A DNA stretch of 33,439 nt from Eubacteriales Family XIII. Incertae Sedis bacterium (GTDB lineage: Bacteria > Bacillota > Clostridia > Peptostreptococcales > Anaerovoracaceae), in NCBI GenBank assembly GCA_031289235.1, contig JAITPU010000028.1:1-33439 (forward strand). Direction: 5' to 3'. Below, in pieces: positions 16,839 through 24,932 of this stretch; the first letter of the stretch is position 1; every line of letters begins with the position of its first letter. A model generated the notes under the pieces. The model searched no databases. It saw only the letters and a list, made by a program, of their open reading frames with translations, and was not told the origin of the DNA. The translations under genes and the position numbers were made by a program.

Positions 16839-17653
16839 AGCCGGCTTCCAATCATTTCCGCTGCGGTTTCAACTGAAAAAACACGAAAAAGCGCGCAAAA
16901 AAAACACACGGCGCCCAGAAACACGACGTCGCTCCGTACGAGAGGTTCGCTTTCCCGAAGGAAGCCGCGAAGGCTGTAACCGCGGCATTTCATGGCCGAA
17001 TAGACGCGTTCCGCCCGGTCTAAGCCGCGCAGCAGAAACTGCCCCATGAAGCTGCCTATATGCCGCATCTCAATACCTTTCCGCTTCACGCTCCTCAACA
17101 AATACGCTGTATACATGGAAGAAACCTCTTCCGCCAATACGCCGATATAACGGTATGTCATTTCAAATACCACGACGAAAACGCCCGGAATTTTCAATCT
17201 CCGCATCTGGGAGGACAACTCGGCGAACGGAGTTGTGGAAACGAGGATCAGCACTGCCATAACGCAGAGCCAGGCCCGAAACAATATGACGAACAAAGAA
17301 ATAAGGCCCTGACTGACAGCGAGGCCGGCCACGGTAAAAACAACGGCCCTGTCGAAGACGACGTTCGAGATCCCCGCGAAAAGGCAGAAAGGCGCGGCGA
17401 TCAAAAATCGTCTGAAAAGCAGACCGCCCGGGATCCCGGCAAGATTCATGAGAACGGCGGGATAAAACGAATACGGAATCAGCCTTCCGAACGCATATCG
17501 GTCAAACGAAACGACAACGGTGATAAAAACAAACGCCGCCAGCATTTTCGCCATCGGATGCAGGCGGTGTATCACGGTATCGTCGCGTGAAAGCCGTTCC
17601 AGCGTATAGAGTTCATATATTTTATTTTTCATATCCGGCATACCGACATTCAT
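16835..17653 (-). CDS. cbiQ: ECF transporter transmembrane subunit CbiQ
   Basis: This is the T-component linking the substrate-capture protein to the ATPase. It has 272 residues with several hydrophobic helices between about 30 and 160. The cytoplasmic coupling helices carry the family's Arg motifs (LRSVKRKG and DRAERVYSAMKCRGY). The N-terminus (LSRDDTVIHRLHPMAKM) is characteristic of CbiQ. The start is uncertain, because the ATG codons at 17653, 17641 and 17632 all lack a clear ribosome site. It lies 56 bp after cbiM. Confidence 0.9.
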   Translation of the reverse strand: MNVGMPDMKNKIYELYTLERLSRDDTVIHRLHPMAKMLAAFVFITVVVSFDRYAFGRLIPYSFYPAVLMNLAGIPGGLLFRRFLIAAPFCLFAGISNVVFDRAVVFTVAGLAVSQGLISLFVILFRAWLCVMAVLILVSTTPFAELSSQMRRLKIPGVFVVVFEMTYRYIGVLAEEVSSMYTAYLLRSVKRKGIEMRHIGSFMGQFLLRGLDRAERVYSAMKCRGYSLRGFLRESEPLVRSDVVFLGAVCFFCALFRVFSVETAAEMIGSRL

Positions 17654-17709
17654 TTATCAAACGGCGAAAGAGCGGCCGGAACCGCCGCCGTTCTGTCCGA
17701 GAACGCTGC

Positions 17710-18711
17710 TCAGGTTTTTCGGGTCTTTTTTATCGCTGAGATAACGCAGCCCGCCGCGCCTGCCAGCGCAAAGGTAACAGCTCCGCCAACGACGCCGGCG
17801 ACTGTCGTCCCTTCGCCTTCTGTTCCTGATTTATAGCCGTAATCCGGCATAAACGCCAACGCTTCCTGTATGGACGCGGCGCTTTCAGACAGCTTTCCTT
17901 TCACCTCCGCTTTTGCCGCGCCCGCCGTCTTTTCCACAGCCCATTCCAAACCGTCGGGATAAGCGGAAGCGAAGAGCGACAGCAGACCGCCGGTGATGAA
18001 CGCGACGCAGGCCAACACGGTCAGGATTTTTTTCATGGAAACGCCGTCCGCTATACGCGTCCCCGCGTTAGCGCTTTCCAAAATTTCCGGGCGCATATTG
18101 TATACAAAGCACAGGATTGCGGCGGTTACAATCCCTTCGACGACGCCGATCGCCAGATGGATCGGCTGCATCAGAAGCACGAAGGTCGAAAACGGAAGAG
18201 CCGTAATCCCTGAAAGCTGCGTTTCGAGCACGACGCTAAAAGCTCCAAGCTGCAAACCCAGCACGGCGGAGATAACGGCGGCGGCTGAAATCCGCCTGTA
18301 CGTCAAGCCTTTCGCCACGATCGGCTTGAACAGGAGAGGATAGACGAGCAGGCACGGAATGACCGCCATGTTGAATATGTTGCAGCCCAAAGCAAGCAGG
18401 CCCCCGTCGGCGAAAAACAGGCACTGAATTATCAGCGTCGTCATCAAGGCTATAAACGCGGGAAAGGCGCCAAGCAGCCCCGCCAGCAAAATTCCGCCGC
18501 CGATATGCCCGCTCGAACCGGTCGCCGGGATCGTAAAATTAATCATTTGTCCCGCGAATACCAACGCGCCTGACACCGCCATAACGGGAATCTTTTTTTC
18601 ACAAAGATCATCCTCTTTGATTTTCGCCACAGAATACGCGGCCGCCGCCGCGCTCACAGCGTACATAGCGGCGCCGACTGCCGGAGATAAAAGAGCGTCC
18701 GCCATATGCAT
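17710..18711 (-). CDS. cbiM: Cobalt ECF substrate-capture protein CbiM with C-terminal PDGLE domain
   Basis: This is the S-component that binds Co2+ or Ni2+. The N-terminus MHMADALLSPAVG places the amino group and His2 as metal ligands. His69 (SSGHIGGG) is the further family ligand. About seven membrane helices fill residues 1-220. The C-terminal part (about 232-333) adds a membrane segment, the motif YPDGLEWAV and another helix. This is the PDGLE/CbiN-like domain, so the usual separate cbiN gene is absent because it is fused here. Start ATG 18711 follows the repeated GGTGAG leader. Cobalt supply for B12 is the usual role, but no B12 riboswitch was recognised upstream. Confidence 0.9.
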   Translation of the reverse strand: MHMADALLSPAVGAAMYAVSAAAAAYSVAKIKEDDLCEKKIPVMAVSGALVFAGQMINFTIPATGSSGHIGGGILLAGLLGAFPAFIALMTTLIIQCLFFADGGLLALGCNIFNMAVIPCLLVYPLLFKPIVAKGLTYRRISAAAVISAVLGLQLGAFSVVLETQLSGITALPFSTFVLLMQPIHLAIGVVEGIVTAAILCFVYNMRPEILESANAGTRIADGVSMKKILTVLACVAFITGGLLSLFASAYPDGLEWAVEKTAGAAKAEVKGKLSESAASIQEALAFMPDYGYKSGTEGEGTTVAGVVGGAVTFALAGAAGCVISAIKKTRKT

Positions 18712-18765
18712 AGCTTCTCACCATTTCCGCTAAGGCGGCAAATGTATCGCCGCTTGCGGATTCCT
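18712..18765 (-). repeat. Repeated leader hairpin carrying the cbiM ribosome site (copy 2)
   Basis: In mRNA sense it reads CCGCAAGCGGC ... CATTTGCCGCC, then TTAGCGGAAATGGTGAG and AAGCT before ATG. Inner stem GCGGC/GCCGC and outer stem CCGC/GCGG form. Compared with the clpB copy, substitutions in the stem preserve pairing, including G-U wobble. The two genes are otherwise unrelated. Confidence 0.6.
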
Positions 18766-18780
18766 TTCGTTAAAAATTAT

Positions 18781-18889
18781 GAGAGTGTTTGCGAATAGAT
18801 AGTTTGCCGCAATAGCCACTATATATCGCGTTGCACTGAAGCATCAAATACTATATTTAGTGTCCATATATCGTTTGTTAAGCGCTCTC
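18781..18889. mobile_element. 109-bp MITE-like element upstream of cbiM
   Basis: The element is bounded by GAGAGTGTTT on the left and the inverse of GAGAGCGCTT on the right. This imperfect terminal inverted repeat matches at 14 of 21 positions. It is flanked on both sides by a perfect 8-bp direct repeat AAAATTAT (18773-18780 and 18890-18897), as expected for a target duplication. It is AT-rich and non-coding, and its interior is also partly self-complementary. The transposase family that would mobilise it is not assigned. It may supply promoter sequence to cbiMQO. Confidence 0.6.
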
Positions 18890-18939
18890 AAAATTATATC
18901 TCATCGTTATAAAGATTTGCCATTCAGTCGCCGGAATCT

Positions 18940-20883
18940 TTATTCCGCAGCGGAAGCGGTTTTATACCCGGCGATTATCTTTTCCGCCAGATGAGCCGGT
19001 ATTTCCTCATAGCGATCAAAGCGCATGATGAAACTGCCCCGAGCCTGCGTTATTGAGCGCAAAGCGACGGCGTACCTGAAAATTTCGGCCTGAGGCGCTT
19101 CCGCCAGCACCTTCTGGCCGCCGCCCGCCTGCGGCTCCATGCCGAGAATTTTTCCCCTTCTTTTGTTCATGTCTCCCATGATGTCGCCCATGTATTCGTC
19201 CGGCGCGAGAATCTCCAAACGCACGACCGGTTCCAACAGTATCGGTTTCGCTTCCGCTATCCCCTTTTTAAACGCTAAGGACGCGGCGATCTTAAACGCC
19301 ATTTCGTTCGAGTCCACCTCATGATAAGAGCCGTCATAAAGAACCGCCTTTACGTTCACCACCTTGCAGCCCGCCAGAGGGCCTTTGTCCATGCATTCCC
19401 TGAGTCCTTTTTCCACGGCGGGAACATAATTTCTGGGCACGGAACCGCCGAACAGTTCCTCGGAGAACTCAAATTCCTCCTGAGACGGCGAAAACCTTAT
19501 ATGGACGTCGCCATACTGTCCGGCGCCGCCGGACTGCTTCTTGTGTTTCCCCTGTACGTCGGAACTTCCCTTGATGGTCTCCCGGTACGGAACCTTGGGA
19601 TCTTTCAGCGCGACATTCACTCCGAACTTCTCTTTCAGCTTCGAGGTGACGATGTTGATCTGTATTTCCCCCTGCCCGCCAAGCAACGTCTGATGAGTTT
19701 CCGTGTCGCGCTTCACGACGAAAGAAGGGTCTTCCTCCATGAGCTTATGAAGCCCGGCGTTGATTTTTTCCTCCTCGCCCTTGACTTTTGGCTCAACAGC
19801 CATAAACAGAGACGGCTCCGGAAATTCGACGGGCGGATATTTAATGACCTTCGTCCTGTCGCAAAGCGTATCGCCCGTTTGGGTATACTGCAGCTTGGAC
19901 GCCGCCGCTATGTCGCCCGCCGGAACGCTCGGCGCGTCGCTCTGAGTTTTGCCCCGCAGATAGAACATGGAGCCCAGCTTTTCGGTTTTTTCCGCGCCCG
20001 CGTTGTATATCTCGGCGCCAAGGACGAGTTTCCCCGATATCACTTTTATCAGAGAAATCTTCCCGACGAAGGGATCCGCTATAGTCTTGAACACAAAACC
20101 TGACGCCGCTTCCGATTCGCCGCATTTACGGCTGACTATTTCGCCTTTGGCGTCCGCTCCTTCATAAGGCGGGTGAGAATAAGGACCCGGCGCATATTCC
20201 AGCAGCATATCCAAAAACTCATCGACGCCGTCGCCGTTCACCGCGCTGCACGCCGCGACGGGCACGATATCGCCGGACGCGACGCCGCCGGACAAGCCTC
20301 GATTGAATTCTTCTTCCGTGAACTCTTTGCCGCTGAAAAATTTATCCAAAAGGACCTCGTCGGTTTCAGCGACGATTTCGCTGAGCGCGTCTTTATCGTC
20401 AAGCGTCACGACAGAAGTTCCGAATTTTGCTTTCAGATCCGCGATCACGCGATTCACATCGGAGTTTTCTTTGTCGGTCTTATTCAACAGGAAAAACTTC
20501 GGCGTGTTATGCTGCTTGCAGCTGTTCCAGGCTTTTTCCGTCCCCACCTGCACTCCCGCGGAGGCGTCCACCACAATGACCGCCGCTTCCACGGCGCGCA
20601 GAGCGGAATGAACATCTCCGACGAAATCGAAAAACCCCGGAGTGTCGATGAAATTGATTTTGAATCCGCCGCGCTCCACCGGTACGAGGGAAGCGCCGAT
20701 GGAGTGTCTTTTTTCGATCTCCATCTTGTCATAGTCGGAAACCGTATTCCCGTCTTCTATCCTGCCCAGCCTTTTTATTGCGCCGGAAGCGAGCAAGGCG
20801 GCTTCCAGTATCGTGGTCTTCCCGCATCCTCCGTGCCCCAACAACGCAATGTTTCTAATCGAATCGCCTGTATAGCCTTTCAT
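18940..20883 (-). CDS. Elongation factor G-like GTPase
   Basis: This is a 647-residue translational GTPase of the EF-G-like group, shorter than canonical EF-G (about 690). Start ATG 20883 is chosen because AGGAGG lies 9 nt upstream; a longer frame adds 28 unconserved residues. The G1 motif GHGGCGKT is at 16-23, G3 DTPG at 80-83 and G4 NKTD at 134-137. EF-G domains II-V follow, including YGDVHIRFSP in domain IV. Two catalytic landmarks differ from EF-G: the G3 histidine of DTPGHVDF is Phe here (DTPGFFDF), and the switch-I RGITI block is replaced by RHSIG. It is therefore probably a paralogue with slow or specialised GTPase activity, not the main translocase. Confidence 0.88.
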   Translation of the reverse strand: MKGYTGDSIRNIALLGHGGCGKTTILEAALLASGAIKRLGRIEDGNTVSDYDKMEIEKRHSIGASLVPVERGGFKINFIDTPGFFDFVGDVHSALRAVEAAVIVVDASAGVQVGTEKAWNSCKQHNTPKFFLLNKTDKENSDVNRVIADLKAKFGTSVVTLDDKDALSEIVAETDEVLLDKFFSGKEFTEEEFNRGLSGGVASGDIVPVAACSAVNGDGVDEFLDMLLEYAPGPYSHPPYEGADAKGEIVSRKCGESEAASGFVFKTIADPFVGKISLIKVISGKLVLGAEIYNAGAEKTEKLGSMFYLRGKTQSDAPSVPAGDIAAASKLQYTQTGDTLCDRTKVIKYPPVEFPEPSLFMAVEPKVKGEEEKINAGLHKLMEEDPSFVVKRDTETHQTLLGGQGEIQINIVTSKLKEKFGVNVALKDPKVPYRETIKGSSDVQGKHKKQSGGAGQYGDVHIRFSPSQEEFEFSEELFGGSVPRNYVPAVEKGLRECMDKGPLAGCKVVNVKAVLYDGSYHEVDSNEMAFKIAASLAFKKGIAEAKPILLEPVVRLEILAPDEYMGDIMGDMNKRRGKILGMEPQAGGGQKVLAEAPQAEIFRYAVALRSITQARGSFIMRFDRYEEIPAHLAEKIIAGYKTASAAE

Positions 20884-20960
20884 GATTCCAAAACCTCCTG
20901 TATTCATTTCGATCGACAGTGTACGGTAAGAATGATGAACGAAACAGTATTCCCGGCGGC

Positions 20961-21000
20961 TGAACATCGCGGGCCGCGCCGGTTTGCCGCGATATGTTCA
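20961..21000. repeat. Long inverted repeat at the 3' end of the membrane-protein gene
   Basis: TGAACATCGCGG (20961-20972) and CCGCGATATGTTCA (20987-21000) form a hairpin with a 2-nt bulge and a 14-nt loop. It starts at the stop codon of the membrane-protein gene. There is no T-run, so it is more likely an mRNA-stabilising or Rho-related structure than an intrinsic terminator. Confidence 0.45.
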
Positions 21001-21732
21001 GGCGCAGAAATAATAGACTATAATCCAAAGCAAGTTGACGATAAAATACATGATCGGGGCGGCGATAATTGATATGGCGGCTGTCCGAAGGCTTTGAAGG
21101 CCCGTTTCCGGAAGCGCTACGGCCAGTGCGGCTGACGCTAAAATACAAAACACAACGATAACACTGTATGGAACCGCGCCGTAAATTATCCTGTTTTCTT
21201 GTATCGCTTTCAATATATGAAGGAAAGCGCGGGCGGCTTCGGCCAGGAAGAAGGCTATCGGCATGGCGGCAAGGATATTTGAAATCAATTTTCCACCTCT
21301 CGCGTACCATATGACCGCGCCTAACAATACAGCAAAGACCGCGAATACAGTCCAAAAAATAAACTGCCTCATATAGGACGAATGGTAGTGCTTTGCCGCA
21401 TAAATAAAATATGTTACGTTCAGGAAGAACAGATAACAGAAAGCGTGTACGCCCGCGGATATTGGATTCTGGCTGTACACCGCGATTAAAGTGGCGGTAA
21501 ATACCCAAACTGAAAATATTGTTCCCAGCAGTCCCAAGCCCTCAAAAACTTTACCTGTGTATATCCCCCAAACGCGCTCAAACTGCAAAATATCAAAGTA
21601 TTTAGCGAGAAAACCCGCCAAACAGCCCATCAAAATGATGAATAACAAATGAAGCGCTTTGGATGAGCTTGTGATGTTTTCGTCTGACGCCTGCCTTATC
21701 TGATTCAGTTTTTCTTTTATATTTGCGGGCAT
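20998..21732 (-). CDS. Unrecognised seven-helix membrane protein
   Basis: I do not recognise the family. The 244-residue product has a polar, charged N-terminal stretch of about 28 residues. About seven strongly hydrophobic segments follow, starting with ALHLLFIILMGCLAGFLAKY and ending with IMYFIVNLLWIIVYYF. Aromatic residues are frequent and no catalytic motif or repeated Gly signature stands out. ATG 21732 is used; a GTG at 21741 is an alternative, and neither has a strong ribosome site. It lies between the decarboxylase gamma-like gene and the EF-G-like gene on the same strand. Base composition is slightly more AT-rich than its neighbours. Confidence 0.6.
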   Translation of the reverse strand: MPANIKEKLNQIRQASDENITSSSKALHLLFIILMGCLAGFLAKYFDILQFERVWGIYTGKVFEGLGLLGTIFSVWVFTATLIAVYSQNPISAGVHAFCYLFFLNVTYFIYAAKHYHSSYMRQFIFWTVFAVFAVLLGAVIWYARGGKLISNILAAMPIAFFLAEAARAFLHILKAIQENRIIYGAVPYSVIVVFCILASAALAVALPETGLQSLRTAAISIIAAPIMYFIVNLLWIIVYYFCA

Positions 21733-21777
21733 ATCTATCACTGCCGGAAAAAGTCCTTCTACACACCGGTTTTACCG

Positions 21778-21809
21778 TTACTATTATTGCTATGTTTCGC
21801 TGGGCGGGG
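21778..21809. repeat. Possible degenerate REP-like copy R5
   Basis: TTACTAT at 21778 and GGCGGGG at 21803-21809 bracket a spacer about 9 bp longer than in R1 (TTACTATTCAAACATCGGCG...). The match is partial and may be chance. It lies in the 98-bp gap between the membrane-protein gene and the 51-aa gamma-like gene. Confidence 0.2.
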
Positions 21810-21830
21810 TCGGATTTTAACCAGTCAAAG

Positions 21831-21986
21831 CTATCGCCGCGCTGTTTCTTTCTGCTTAGCGGCTGAGATTTTCGAAAACATGAGCATAACTTTCGTCGCG
21901 GCGTAAAACAGGATCAGCACGGCAAACACCCCGCCAAGCCCAAGGGCGCTTATTTTAAGACCGGCCGCAATCAATTCCATATTCAT
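21831..21986 (-). CDS. Small decarboxylase gamma-like subunit (OadG family), 51 aa
   Basis: This is a 51-residue single-span membrane protein beginning MNMELIAAG at ATG 21986, 6 nt after GGAGGG. The hydrophobic segment LGLGGVFAVLILFYAATKVM matches the membrane helix of oxaloacetate decarboxylase gamma-type subunits. The polar C-terminal extension of such subunits is missing. It starts 16 bp after the beta-subunit stop, so it is expected to assemble with that subunit. In Veillonella methylmalonyl-CoA decarboxylase a roughly 55-aa epsilon chain stabilises the complex, which is a possible parallel. A second, longer gamma/delta-type gene lies at 27685-28077. Confidence 0.72.
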   Translation of the reverse strand: MNMELIAAGLKISALGLGGVFAVLILFYAATKVMLMFSKISAAKQKETARR

Positions 21987-22002
21987 TTTATTCCCTCCGA
22001 TC

Positions 22003-23136
22003 CTATATCGCGGCGAGTACCACGGGCACAAGCGTCAGAATAAGGCTTCCGGCCACCACGGAAGCAAGCTGCCCGGCCACGTTGGCGCTCATGGCCTGCA
22101 TGAGGATGAAATTTGTCGGATCTTCTTCCGCCGCCATGCGCTGCACTACCCGCCCCGACATCGGAAACGCGGAAATGCCGGCCGCCCCGATCATCGGGTT
22201 GACTTTTTCTTTCAGGAACAGGTTGAGAATTTTCGCGAAAATCACGCCGCCCGCCGTATCAAAGACGAAGGCGACAAGCCCCATGCCTATTATCATTATG
22301 GTGTTGAGGTTGAGAAAAGCCACCGCGGTCATTGTCGAACCGATGGTAATTCCAAGCAGCAGGGTGACAAGATTCGCGAGTTCATTCTGAGCCGCGTCGG
22401 AAAGCCGCGTCAGAACGCCGCAAACTTTAATCAGATTGCCGAACATGAGCGCGCCGACAAGGGCCACGCTCATAGGAGCGATGATGCCCGCGATCAGGGT
22501 GATGACTATGGGAAAGAGAATCTCAATGATCCTGGGTATTTCCGTCTGAGTATATTTCATACGGATTTTCCGTTCTTCCTTGGTAGTCAGCAGTCTGACT
22601 ACCGGCGGCTGGATGATAGGCACCAGCGACATATACGAGTAAGCCGCCACGGAGATGGGTCCCAGATAGTTCGGGGCAAACTCCCTGGCCACGTATATGG
22701 ACGTAGGACCGTCAGCGGCGCCGATGACGCCTATCGCGGCCGCCTCTTTCAGATCAAACTGCCCGGTGGAAATGGCGAACATCATGGTGAAGAAGATGCC
22801 AAACTGAGCCGCCGCCCCGAAAAACAGCATAAAAGGATTCTGTATAAGGGGTTTGAAGTCGATCATGGCTCCTACCGCGATAAAGATCAGCACGGGAAAC
22901 AGCTCCGTCTGAATGCCCGCGCGGTACAGGATCGTCAAAAATCCTTCATCCCCGATGGCGGAAGACAAGGGTATATTCGCCAGGACAGCGCCAAAGCCTA
23001 TAGGCAAAAGCAGCATGGGTTCATATTTCTTCGCGACCGCTAAATAGATCAGAACGCCGCCGATGGCGAACATGACGATCTGTCCGGGAGTCAGCCCCGG
23101 GATGCCGCTCAAAGATTCATTCCATAATCCCGTCAT
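22003..23136 (-). CDS. Na+-translocating decarboxylase, beta subunit
   Basis: This membrane subunit performs decarboxylation of carboxybiotin coupled to export of Na+. At 377 residues it matches the short beta subunits of methylmalonyl-CoA and glutaconyl-CoA decarboxylases. The essential Asp is at 142 in GAADGPTSIY (equivalent to Asp203 of Klebsiella OadB). Asn313 and Ser322 in VNPMIGAAGISAF match the conserved second Na+ site, with the same 9-residue spacing as N373/S382. AGAGGAG precedes ATG 23136. It is separated from its alpha and biotin-carrier partners by coaX-dusB-greA-lysS, but all lie on the same strand. The substrate is set by the alpha subunit. Confidence 0.93.
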   Translation of the reverse strand: MTGLWNESLSGIPGLTPGQIVMFAIGGVLIYLAVAKKYEPMLLLPIGFGAVLANIPLSSAIGDEGFLTILYRAGIQTELFPVLIFIAVGAMIDFKPLIQNPFMLFFGAAAQFGIFFTMMFAISTGQFDLKEAAAIGVIGAADGPTSIYVAREFAPNYLGPISVAAYSYMSLVPIIQPPVVRLLTTKEERKIRMKYTQTEIPRIIEILFPIVITLIAGIIAPMSVALVGALMFGNLIKVCGVLTRLSDAAQNELANLVTLLLGITIGSTMTAVAFLNLNTIMIIGMGLVAFVFDTAGGVIFAKILNLFLKEKVNPMIGAAGISAFPMSGRVVQRMAAEEDPTNFILMQAMSANVAGQLASVVAGSLILTLVPVVLAAI

Positions 23137-23160
23137 ACGTATCTCCTCTAAACTTTATAT

Positions 23161-23189
23161 ATAAAATAAAATTATTATTACTCCGACAA
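23161..23189 (-). promoter_or_regulatory. Candidate promoter for the decarboxylase beta subunit
   Basis: On the minus strand TTGTCG (23189-23184) and TTTTAT (23166-23161) are 17 bp apart in a very AT-rich stretch, 25 bp before the gene. The -10 match is moderate. It would allow the beta subunit to be expressed independently of lysS. Confidence 0.3.
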
Positions 23190-23233
23190 TTAAACAGAGG
23201 GATCTTTTCCCGCATACCGGATCCAAAGCGGCG

Positions 23234-24760
23234 TCATTCTTCCAACGGCTTCATAGTGGGAAACAGGATAATATCACGGATGGAAGGGGCGTTCGTGACC
23301 AGCATTATGACCCTGTCGATCCCTACGCCCAACCCGCCCGTAGGCGGCAGCCCCACCTCCAGCGCGTTTACAAAATCCTCATCCATCGGATGCGCTTCGT
23401 CATCCCCGCTTTCCAATTGTTCTTGCTGTTCCCTGAACCGCTGATACTGGTCTATGGGATCGTTGAGCTCGGAAAACGCGTTGGCGACCTCCCAGCAATT
23501 CACATAGGCTTCGAACCTTCTGGTTATACGCGGGTCGTCGGGATCCCGTTTCGCAAGAGGCGAAACTTCCACAGGATGCCCCGTGATGAACACCGGACCG
23601 TCTAAATATTCTTCGCAGTATTCCTCAAACAGAGCGCATATCACATGCCCTCTCGTCATGCTTTCGTAACCCTCGATATGATGTCTCTTCGCCGCTTCGC
23701 GCGCTTTTTCATCGGAATCAATCACGTCAAAATCCTCTCCGGCCCACTTTTTCACCGCCTCCTGCATGGAAAGCCGCCGCCACGGCGGCGTAAGGTCAAA
23801 GGTCTTCCCCTGATATTCTATGATCATGCTGCTTGTAGCCGCCTTCGCCGCATTGGCGATCAGGTTTTCCGTGATATCCATCATCGTTTCCATATTGCCG
23901 TAGGCCTGATACAGTTCCATGGATGTGAACTCGGGGTTGTGGTTCTTGTCCATCCCTTCGTTCCTGAACATCTTTCCCATTTCGTAAACGCGGTCCAGCC
24001 CGCCCACGGTCAGGCGCTTGAGATACAGCTCGTTGGAAATTCGCAGCTTCAGATCAATGCCGAGGGTATTGTGATGCGTGGTAAAGGGCCGGGCGTTGGC
24101 GCCTCCGGCGATCAGCGTGAGAATCGGGGTGTCCACCTCGAGAAAGCCTCTTTCTTCCTCAAGATAACGCCTGATTTCATGGATTATCTTCGCCCTCATG
24201 ATAAAAGTATCGCGCACTCCGGGGTTCACGATGAGGTCAACGTAACGCTGGCGATAGCGCAGCTCAGTATCTTTCAGACCCTGATATTTGTTGGGAAGGA
24301 TCTGCAGAGACTTGGACAGCAGCGCCACCTTGTCCGCGCGCACGGAAACTTCCCCGTGCCGGGTCTTAAAAACGCTACCCTCCACGCCTATGATATCGCC
24401 GATATCGTAAGTAAGGAAGATTTCGTATTCTTCAGGGGTTATGACGTCCTGCCTCACATAACACTGTATCCTGCCCTGCTTGTCCTGAATGTCGATAAAC
24501 GAGGCCTTTCCCATATGGCGGTTCGCCATAATCCTGCCCGCGCAGGAAACTCTATTCCCCTCCATTTTTTCGAAACCTTCTCTGATATCCGCGCTGTAGG
24601 CGCTGACATCCCAGGTCTCGACGAGGAACGGATTCCTGCCCATCTCCTGCAATTTCCTGAGCTTTTCCCTGCGGATCAGCCGCATTTCATTCAGCCGTTC
24701 TTCCGATATTTCTTCCGTTTCCTCAGGAATGCCGGCCCTGTTCTTTTCTTCCGTGTTCAT
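23234..24760 (-). CDS. lysS: Lysyl-tRNA synthetase, class II
   Basis: It attaches lysine to tRNA-Lys in the cytosol. Start ATG 24760 is preferred because AGGAG lies 8 nt upstream; an ATG 27 nt earlier is possible. The 508 residues give an N-terminal OB-fold anticodon domain (about 55-165) and a class II catalytic core. Motif 1 is around YRQRYVDLI, motif 2 is FRNEGMDKNHNPEFTSME, and motif 3 is GLGVGIDRVIML near the C-terminus. Length and motifs are standard. The greA-lysS pairing is common in anaerobic Gram-positive-like genomes. Confidence 0.97.
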   Translation of the reverse strand: MNTEEKNRAGIPEETEEISEERLNEMRLIRREKLRKLQEMGRNPFLVETWDVSAYSADIREGFEKMEGNRVSCAGRIMANRHMGKASFIDIQDKQGRIQCYVRQDVITPEEYEIFLTYDIGDIIGVEGSVFKTRHGEVSVRADKVALLSKSLQILPNKYQGLKDTELRYRQRYVDLIVNPGVRDTFIMRAKIIHEIRRYLEEERGFLEVDTPILTLIAGGANARPFTTHHNTLGIDLKLRISNELYLKRLTVGGLDRVYEMGKMFRNEGMDKNHNPEFTSMELYQAYGNMETMMDITENLIANAAKAATSSMIIEYQGKTFDLTPPWRRLSMQEAVKKWAGEDFDVIDSDEKAREAAKRHHIEGYESMTRGHVICALFEEYCEEYLDGPVFITGHPVEVSPLAKRDPDDPRITRRFEAYVNCWEVANAFSELNDPIDQYQRFREQQEQLESGDDEAHPMDEDFVNALEVGLPPTGGLGVGIDRVIMLVTNAPSIRDIILFPTMKPLEE

Positions 24761-24932
24761 GATAAACGCTCCTGTCTGTTCGGGCATGAAAACTCACCCG
24801 CCGCTGTCAGATATACTGCCGAAGCTATCCAAGATAAAATCAGAGCGATCAGGATTTTCCCGCCGGGCGGGGCGTCTGCTCCGGTTCACGCGCCGCGCCT
24901 GCGTTTAACGGCCGGCGGCAATACCCTCAAAA

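Noticed and set aside
18712..18939. Cobalamin or NiCo riboswitch upstream of cbiM
   Set aside because: A B12 box and the conserved junctions of known metal or B12 riboswitches could not be found. The space is explained by the repeated leader hairpin and the MITE-like element.
24860..24880. CCCGCC/GGGCGGG palindrome between greA and lysS as terminator or repeat copy
   Set aside because: There is no loop and no T-run, and it shares only G/C-rich composition with the REP-like family.
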